DNA from: Symsagittifera roscoffensis
Taxonomy: Eukaryota > Xenacoelomorpha > Acoela > Convolutidae
NCBI RefSeq assembly: GCF_963678635.1
Contig: NC_087062.1
Location: forward strand, 45,717,758 to 45,781,757
Length of the DNA: 64,000 nt
Reading direction: 5' to 3'
Positions within the stretch are counted from its first letter, which is position 1, and each line of letters begins with the position of its first letter. Below the pieces are notes generated by a model. The model did no database searches and was not told the origin of the DNA. It worked only from the letters and a program-made list of their open reading frames with translations. Below are positions 55,781 through 64,000 of the stretch, one piece after another. The position numbers and the translations under genes were made by a program.

Positions 55781-58699
55781 GAAATACACACTCAACCACC
55801 AAACGGATACTACATACTAGCAACTCACAACGTAGCCCTATATCTCATTTAGCACTATAACAACCCACTATTGACGACACAAACGAGCAAATATATAAAC
55901 AAACGCACACCTTAAATTTTCTTTGTCAGAAGAATCACGATGAGCCGCCAAGTTGGATCCCTCAGCCGTTCCCTTTCCTATCCATCCAATCTCCAACGCC
56001 ACCACTCCCTTATTACAGTTTCTGCCCTCCTCTCTCGCCCCTTACCCAGTTTATCTTCTCACTCACCACGCATGGACTCAGAAGACTCAAATCAAACAGT
56101 TTTCAAAATCATATCTAGTTTTAATAAATCCGAGTTGAAATCCCAATGAATTCCTGGACTCTGAAACCAGTCGAAATAACTTTTCCCAACAACCTTTTCA
56201 GCCTATAACTCATTCTACCCCTGTTGAACGCTCTTTTTCCCCTTCAGCGCATACTGTTGCTATCGCTATTGTTTCAATTCTCTCAAATAACGCACCCGAT
56301 GCATGTAGCTCAACCATTGACGATTAACTAGAGCATGATTTAGATGAGTTTTTTTACTGACCAGCAACAAAATTATGACACAGATAATTCATTAACAAGC
56401 CATCAACTAACCCAATCCGCATCCACCTCTATCCCCTCTGTCCACAATACCCCAACACAAGCACACAGAAATTTCATGATGAGAACACCCTAACGCTAAC
56501 CCACAATTTCTCATTAGCTGCCACAATCATTATTCCCACCAACCAATCAATACTAATATACCTGAATCCTGATACAAAATTTTCCCTTTTTCCCCCTATA
56601 TACCTATTACAACGGCAAGAACGAAGCCAAGCTAGCACAACATATAAATGGAAATGCCCTTTTCCCCACATTTTTTTGGATTTCCTACTGCCACTTCACT
56701 TACCCACTGGAAGTACCCCTAAAAAAGAACCCCGACGATAACGAATTTTGCGACCCTATTATTCACCAAAAAACAAAAGCACTTCACCTCAATTATCTTA
56801 CAAAAATCGGACTCAACAAAACACTAAATAGATTCATTGCACAAAACGCTGACAGATACCCTGTTAACAATGACGCTCATACTGTTATAAGATACAAGGA
56901 AAAATCACCATACGACACTGAACCTAACATCAACGCACATTTTACCGAAAATTTTTTCATCAAATCAGAGTATTTGTTCCATCTCGGCAGTACCATGAAA
57001 AAATTCGACCATATCATAGACCACACACTAAAACACTAAAGCTTACGAAACATTCTTCAGTAAGTTTGATCACTTTGCACTTACATTCAATTTCCTCACA
57101 CCAAAAGAAAGATATATTCACTATTCACATGAAGTTATGTTAAAAACTAAACTGTATCACATTTACACATATTATAGATTCATCCAACGACAGTTTCTCT
57201 ACAGTTCGCTGTCTCGCAACCCACATCATCGCTTCATGTTCATTTGTTCTATATACACATCTCCTTACTTACTAAACTTTACATATTGTATTAAATCCAC
57301 TAACTTACACGGCATCCTCCGTAATTACTAATCTCCAACTCTTAATCACTAATCACACCCTACGTAGGACTAAGTTTTTTTTATAGAACTTAACCACTTG
57401 CGAAAGTATCCAATCCATTTAACGAAATGATATACTTTCTCTCCAACCCGTTTATACTCGACAATCTATACCAAAAATTAATTAATCTTTTTTTCACAAT
57501 TCTTAGACTCCATCGGGAAAAAATTCACCGATAGTGAAACATCATAAATAGTTAAAATTGATTTACAAAAAATTCTAACATGACTTATTACAAACTATTC
57601 CCAACACAATTTAGACCTAATTTCACAGACAATAAAAAAATCAGACGAAACAATACTAGCAGACCAAACAGTGTATGTGTGGGACCCTGAAAGGTCTCAT
57701 ATGCTACTGTTTAACATTCCAAATGATAACCCAAGCGCTGCAGTTGCAACTATTTCCGTACAAGGAGATTATTCAAGAGTAATTCCACTCACAAATGACA
57801 CCACACCCTTAAACTATAACACAATTTTTAAAGAGAGGACGAGCAACAATAGTTAAAATTCAACATTCATTATTACACAGGAAATCTTTAACGGTACTAG
57901 AATTTTAATAAAACAAGATATCCGAACTCCATCACACTTTATAGGCAAAAAAAGTTGAGTTGAAACACTATCATAACAACACAACAAAGTATCTTCCCTA
58001 TTCGTCCAACCCTTACGTACCACATAACAAAAATGACATTCTTTTTCCACCAAAGAAATCACAATCAACAGTCAAACCAGTGGCCATTCCGAAATATTGA
58101 ATTATCAAACCAATTTAATAATAACTAAAAAAGACCACCTAACAAGCAACGACACTCAATTGTAAAAATGTTTGCAAACCATAATTATGATTTTTTCGCT
58201 AACAATAGCATTAGTAATCCAAAATCAAGATCACTTTTTTTCAAAACAAAATCGATCATCAATCACAGGAACGCATTTATATTTAACAGAATCTGAAATT
58301 AATATCTGAATCTGTAAATTTTAATGATAAAAGAAAAACTCAGACTGACCAAACTGAAAAATATCCATTTTTTAAACCCAACTAATAAGCAATTTTTGAG
58401 AAGCCAACCACCATATTCTGAAGATGAAGATTACTTCCATCAAATTCAACAACCATATAAAAATAATAAACGAAAAAAAATAATTGGAATATTGTAGATC
58501 AACCAGATGATAACTTTCAACCAGATATTTTCGAACCTTACATAATCTCTCATGAAACAGAATTTGGCACCACCTAATATTAACAAAAAATCGCAAAACT
58601 ATAACAATAGCCAGAGATGCCAACCCGAATTTAAAAGCATTAAAAATTCATTACCCTATTATTGACAACAACTAGAAATTACAAAAAATCAACTTACAA

Positions 58700-59074
58700 A
58701 CTTTACACAAAAACCAAACACAGAAGAATCACTCAAAATGATAATGAATCCATACTTTTTTGATGGATCATCAAAAACATCTATTGAATCACTCCATTTT
58801 CTTTAGGAACGGATTCTGAATACTCAGTGGAAGACGACTTAAATGCGGTTATAGCCATCTTAATCTTAAACCTAGGCCCAGATGCTATGATTACACCTCT
58901 ACATCAAAATTGGATTCAGAGACGCACAGCAATAATACAAACCACTCTCAATGGCGCAGCTCAAAAAGGGTTCTCAGTATTACCAACAGACATTAAATCT
59001 GATTGGAAACAATTTACGCAAGAGTTTTCCAAAATGTTGGACTCTGAACGAATTAAACAACATCAAAGAAATTA
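58700..59074 (+). pseudogene. Gag-like stretch in tandem unit B
   Basis: This is the copy of the stretch at 54540-54905, with the same NAVIAILILNLGPDAMITPL and KSDWKQFTQEFSKMLDSERI segments and a few substitutions. It is a degraded fossil. Confidence 0.4.
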
Positions 59075-59099
59075 ATGCAACGAAATTTGTAGAACATAA

Positions 59100-59935
59100 T
59101 ATGCAACAATCATTCCGAAAATTCTTTTGGGTTACAGTTGTCCCATGTGGATCTGAAGTTAGCCACAATGTAGAACAGCTTAACCCAAACGAAAATAAGT
59201 TTTATCTTTCAATTCCATACCCTACCTTAATGCCACTTTTAAAGAAATTCTCACTTGAAAGCATATTCGCAAACGCTCGTAACCCAAACATAGACCTACA
59301 ATCAAAAGATTTTATTATTCCATATCAGATATACAACATCATATTTGAACAAAAAAGTTTCAAGAACCTCTCACTAAAATGGATACAATCCAGAGACAAT
59401 CAACCGATCAAAACCTACGAAATCTCGCTGAAACAGAAGGATTTTCAGATTTCTACCGACAAGAAGACAGTGGATATTTTAAAAACATTAAAGGTTTTCT
59501 TTACCTAAACGGAGAAAAAAATTGCCCACAAGATTTTTCACTGAATAATACTTTCAGTTTCTTTAATTCGAAAAACGAATCCTAGCGTTTCTGGGATGAC
59601 CCTACAATATCTTAGAAAGATTGACAGTATTATACGCAACGTTCAATTTTATAGGATTCTTCTTCTCACTATTGAAAGGAATCTATAATACATGCGCAAA
59701 ACACACACAGGTCAATAGACAAGCTAGAGTAGCGCACATTTTATTTGCAGAAATTTTTGGATTATTATCCACCTCTGTTAGTAAAATCCTTCTTGACGCA
59801 CAAATGAGCAAATATAAAATAATTGTATTCACAAAACTAAACAAATGCGATACTCCTCCGCAAGAAATCACAAATACTACACCTACAGCACCATCTCATT
59901 TACACAGTTTAAAAATAACCATCCTCTATCAGTAA
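59100..59935 (+). pseudogene. Unrecognised frames in tandem unit B
   Basis: This is the second copy of the two unassigned frames described at 54932-55780. Several differences between the copies change amino acids (for example L/S and R/F), with no sign of strong selection to keep the protein. Function unknown. Confidence 0.3.
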
Positions 59936-61500
59936 TCCTACAAAGTTATAGAAATACACACTCAACCACCAAACGGATACTACATACTAGCAACTCACAA
60001 CGTAGCCCTATATCTCATTTAGTACTATAACAACCCACTATTGACGACACAAACGAGCAAATATATAAACAAACGCACACCTTAAATTTTCTTTGTCAGA
60101 AGAATCACGATGAGCCGCCAAGTTGGATCCCTCAACCGTTCCCTTTCCTATCCATCCAATCTCCAACGCCACCACTCCCTTATTACAGTTTCTGCCCTCC
60201 TCTCTCGCCCCTTACCCAGTTTATCTTCTCACTCACCACGCATGGACTCAGAAGACTCAAATCAAACAGTTTTCAAAATCATATCTAGTTTTAATAAATC
60301 CGAGTTGAAATCCCAATGAATTCCTGGACTCTGAAACCAGTCGAAATAACTTTTCCCAACAACCTTTTCAGCCTATAACTCATTCTACCCCTGTTGAACG
60401 CTATTTTTCCCCTTCAGCGCATACTGTTGCTATCGCTATCGTTTCAATTCTCTCAAATAACGCACCCGATGCATGTAGCTCAACCATTGACGATTAACTA
60501 GAGCATGATTTAGATGAATTTTTTTACTGACCAGCAACAAAATCATGACACAGATAATTCATTAACAAGCCATCAACTAACCCAATCCGCATCCACCTCT
60601 ATCCCCTCTGTCCACAATACCCCAACACAAGCACACAGAAATTTCATGAAATGAGAACACCCTAACGCTAACGCACAATTTCTCATTAGCTGCCACAATC
60701 ATTATTCCCACCAACCAGTCAATACTAATATACCTGAATCCTGATACAAAATTTTCCCTTTTTCCCCCTATATACCTATTACAACGGCAAGAACGAAGCC
60801 AAGCTAGCACAACATATAAATGAAAATGCCCTTTTCCCCACATTTTTTTGGATTTCCTACTGCCACTTCACTTACACACTGGAAGTACCCCTAAAAAAGA
60901 ACCCCGACGATAACGAATTTTGCGACCCTATTATTCACCAAAAAACAAAAGCACTTCACCTCAATTATTTTACAAAAATCGGACTCAACAAAACACTAAA
61001 TAGATTCATTGCACAAAAGGCTGACAGATACCATGTTAACAATGACGCCCATACTGTTATAAGATACAAGGAAAAATCACCATACGATACTGAACCTAAC
61101 ATCAACGCACATTTTACCGAAAATTTTTTCATCAAATCAGAGTATTTGTTCCATCTCGACAGTACCATGAAAAAATTCGACCATATCATAGACCACACAC
61201 TAAAACACTAAAGCTTACGAAACATTCTTCAGTAAGTTTGATCACTTTGCACTTACATTCAATTTCCTCACACCAAAAGAAAGATATATTCACTATTCAC
61301 ATGAAGTTATGTTAAAAACTAAACTGTATCACATTTACACATATTATAGATTCATCCAACGACAGTTTCTCTACAGTTCGCTGTCTCGCAACCCACATCA
61401 TCGCTTCATGTTTATTTGTTCTATATACACATCTCCTTACTTACTAAACTTTACATATTGTATTAAATCCACTAACTTACACGGCATCCTCCGTAATTAC

Positions 61501-62595
61501 GACCCTATCTCTCAGATGTACATCTTCTTCCCCTAAATTAACACCTTCGCAGTCAAAGATTCCCGCCCCGCCATGATCCCACACAAACATATACAACACA
61601 TCGAAAGAGCCCATTAGAAAATATCTACAACTTTAAATTTAACCATATACTTTATAACCTAATACAAAACTCTTATCACTAAAGAAGTCTATATCATCAG
61701 AGCGCTTGAACTTCTTTAGACACTAATTCGCAACCAAAATTTAATCCGCATGCTTGTCAAGCTTTTAGTATCTTCCGACACTTTTAAAACTATCTTCCCC
61801 CAGGGACATTTTCCGATCAACAATCTTCGTAAGTATGATTTATCTTCTTAAACTAGCCCTAATAAATAAAAACACTCAACAATAGTACACGTGTTTTTCG
61901 CCCTTCATTTAGATTTCCTTTAGAACAAAAAAAATGAAAAAACAAGAACATATTCAATTTAGATTTTTCAACTTTCAGTCTAACTAGGAATCATGAAAGA
62001 TATCAGCAACTTAAAATCGATACTAAAGCAATAAATTAATAAAGATGGCCTCAAAATCAAATCACTAAGAAGTTTAATCATTAATGAGGTATATTAATTT
62101 TACTAAACTTTTACGTGTGCTTTTTAGTGTAAATTTAAATTCTTGCAAGTTACTCGCCCACATTTGACGCATTTTTTCCACCAAAATTGAGTAATTCGCC
62201 CTTTTAGAAATGTTTAAAAAATGATTTTCTTGTTTCACAAATGAACTGATGACGACTTTAATTTTTCAAAACTTTCCCTTAACTCAATTTACTAATGTCA
62301 CAGAGTGAACCGCATGTATGCGATGTTCTCACGGTACCCAAACCAGATTAAACCCAGATTGAATCTGGACAAAGTATTTTTTTGAAAACCATCTTCAAAT
62401 TTGTCAAAACAACTTGAAACACCAAAATATCAACACAAAACATAACCATCTGTTCCTGATGAAAGGACGCAACCAAAGAACAAACGAGAAAAACACCTGA
62501 TAAAAAAGAACAAAAGTTGAGCTCAAAAAGAGAAACTGCTAAAAGAACGACCCCGCCCAGAACGATGTCGCGCTCGAAGTACACATGGCCACCAT
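61501..62595. other. AT-rich stretch with no gene seen
   Basis: Downstream of the second tandem unit the sequence is unique in the window. No domain, RNA gene or strong repeat was recognised. Confidence 0.4.
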
Positions 62596-62913
62596 GTGCC
62601 AAGATCCCGACCCACCATTTTTATTTTTAGTAGCTCTAGAATGAGCGAATCTTTATGTATGACAACAGAACTAAATGATAACATAACTAGAACTGATCTT
62701 ACTTTGCGGATTTACATATACAATGTAAAAAATTTCTCAGAGAAAAAGAAACGAGCAGCAAAAGGAGATGGAAACTCGATGACACTCCGACTCTGGAATG
62801 GCAAATCTATTGGTTTACTGTCGTGGTCAAAATTGTTACAGGATTTGAAGTATGGAACCAAGGTCGCAGCAAAGGTACCCATTGAAGAAGAACAATGGCC
62901 AAATCGATGTTGA
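62596..62913 (+). CDS. Short hypothetical frame, unrecognised
   Basis: A 105-codon plus-strand frame contains TDLTLRIYIYNVKNFSEKKK and then GNSMTLRLWNGKSIGLLSWS, KLLQDLKYGTKVAAK. Alternating strands with a basic centre could be an OB-fold-like nucleic-acid-binding fragment. I could not place it in a family. It could equally be an exon or a remnant of the element flanked by the 25996/63315 repeats. Confidence 0.2.
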   Translation: MPRSRPTIFIFSSSRMSESLCMTTELNDNITRTDLTLRIYIYNVKNFSEKKKRAAKGDGNSMTLRLWNGKSIGLLSWSKLLQDLKYGTKVAAKVPIEEEQWPNRC

Positions 62914-63314
62914 ACTCACACACAAATCGTAGTCACTTGGTGCTTCACACAGAGAACTCAACCCCAATCTCGCTTTTCGACGAATAGTTGAGAATGCACG
63001 TAGTCTCGCTCTAACTTAACGAAACCAACACATCATTCTATAAATCTGAAGTCTTGACACGATCACTCGACACGATCACTCAACAAGATCTGGATACACG
63101 AGACCCCCTTCTGAGGAATGAGCAACAGTACCCATTCTTTCTCTAAGAAAACAAATACTCCTCTTTACGAGTAACTGTTTCTTTCTGCTCTTCACGCATC
63201 CACTGCTTCAAAAGAAACTACTCCAAGAATCAAGAAACTTTTCCATCCATTCTTCACAGCAACAAACGTTAAACTTAAAAGTTTTCCAAACCCCGGATGA
63301 GTGGAACCAGTTTA

Positions 63315-63660
63315 AAACTAGTAATTTACTCCATTTATAATTTTGATAAACCTATCTCTATAAAATACTTCCTACTAGCCAATCTTGATCAATAACTAAT
63401 ACTTACATTAATTTGTAAGGCTGAAACTGTTTATAGTTTCAGCCAGAAAAGAGTTAATTCAAGTTAGCAAGCAGTTGCTTTTCTCCAGAACAGTTCCTGA
63501 TATCATATCTCGCAAATACCAGTATACACTAGATCTATTGTGACTAGGAGATAAAAGAGTAAGATTAAGATTAAGATCGATATTAGACTAAGAAGTTGCA
63601 CGAATCTATCTGGCCGAAAATAATATAGCGTGACGAACAGACGTTGTACCTTATCTGAAA
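63315..63660. repeat. Direct repeat, right copy (partner 25996-26330)
   Basis: This carries the same ordered landmarks as 25996-26330, diverged and with indels, including an extra hairpin-like GCTGAAACTGTTTATAGTTT stretch near 63420 (GCTGAAACT against AGTTTCAGC). See the left copy for interpretation. Confidence 0.7.
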
Positions 63661-64000
63661 TTACTCTACTCATTATGTTCGGGGAAGGGGCTAAGAAATC
63701 GAACTCTCAGTCCAAAACTTGGTAGTCCGAGGCCTACCATGAGCCAGGGTTTTTGGTTGCGGTTCAGGAAACAAGTTTTCAGCCCAAAAAAAAAGATGAA
63801 AAAAGCATGTTGTTCTTCAGGTTAATCTCCGTAAAAAGCTGAACAGCTCAAATGTTGGTCCTTGCACTCGTAGTGAAATGTTTATTTTAATGAATACTGT
63901 TTTTTAGCATCATACAATATGTATCATTCATTTAAAAAGGAAAAGTTTTGTAACAGAGAACCACCGTTTTGTTAGTCCAAGAATAAAATATATGTGAACT
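63661..64000. other. Terminal stretch with nothing recognised
   Basis: No gene, repeat partner or RNA was seen in the last 340 bases. Confidence 0.4.

Larger units (their letters stand above)
53887..57331. repeat. Tandem unit A, right part
   Basis: This is the continuation of the unit split by the giant element, matching 58056-61500 nearly base for base (about 99% by eye). Short plus-strand frames recur in both units. One stretch (about 54540-54905) is Gag-like; the others are unrecognised. Confidence 0.92.
57332..61500. repeat. Tandem unit B, uninterrupted (about 4.17 kb)
   Basis: The unit repeats 26929-27654 plus 53887-57331. The start TCTCCAACTCTTAATC and the end CATCCTCCGTAATTAC define the period. 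At the joints TTACTA/TTAC is shared, so there is 4-6 bp of microhomology. The unit keeps the uninterrupted target site of the giant element (CAAAGAAATCACAATC at 58051-58066). Confidence 0.93.

Overview
The window looks like repeat-rich, AT-rich DNA from an invertebrate animal. I cannot place the phylum. The eukaryotic evidence is a spliced gene fragment with short introns, Polinton/Maverick fossils, Ty3/Gypsy LTR elements, a TA-flanked foldback MITE, and microsatellites. Only one host gene is recognisable, the first two exons of a palmitoyl-protein thioesterase (PPT2-like) gene on the minus strand at 12922-13461. Nearly everything else is mobile-element sequence. No rRNA, tRNA or CRISPR was seen.

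Layout. (1) 167-12013: fossil Polinton sequence on the plus strand, with the integrase tail, virion structural genes, a possible PC4-like gene (present twice, minus strand) and two copies of the protein-primed DNA polymerase B region. It has been rearranged by direct duplications. (2) 12922-13461: PPT2-like exons. (3) 13748-14482: foldback MITE with TIRs of about 313 bp and a TA target duplication. (4) 14723-20598: an old, broken Ty3/Gypsy element whose 204-bp LTRs differ by about 7%. (5) 20599-26928: no gene seen, but a GC-richer island, a GA microsatellite, a degenerate minisatellite and dispersed repeats. (6) 26929-61500: two near-identical tandem units of about 4.17 kb holding unrecognised, partly Gag-like sequence. 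The first unit is split by (7) a giant, recent Ty3/Gypsy-type LTR element of 26,232 bp at 27655-53886, minus strand. (8) 61501-64000: mostly unassigned AT-rich sequence.

The giant element is the most interesting object. It has 920-bp LTRs with about three differences, a short AAA direct repeat at the insertion point, and an intact empty site in the neighbouring tandem unit (around 58056). In its own 5'->3' order it carries a 5' LTR; a 3-kb leader with many CCCCTCCGGATT-type motifs; a long Gag-protease frame with coiled coil, two CCHC knuckles and a DTG protease; pol with RT, RNase H, integrase and a GPY/F module; a C-terminal stretch resembling an OARD1-like macro (ADP-ribose-binding) domain; and 10.5 kb of further open sequence with an SGNH/GDSL hydrolase domain, a possible second SGNH-like fold and about 2000 residues I cannot assign. 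Then come a 3' UTR with hairpins, a purine tract and the 3' LTR. The pairing of a macro domain and SGNH domain(s) with a giant accessory region is the best candidate here for a previously undescribed system.

Tandem duplications of 854 bp, 1706 bp and about 4.17 kb, each with short microhomology at its joints, suggest either recent local instability or assembly artefacts. All identities were estimated by eye; family calls rest on motif recognition without a database search.
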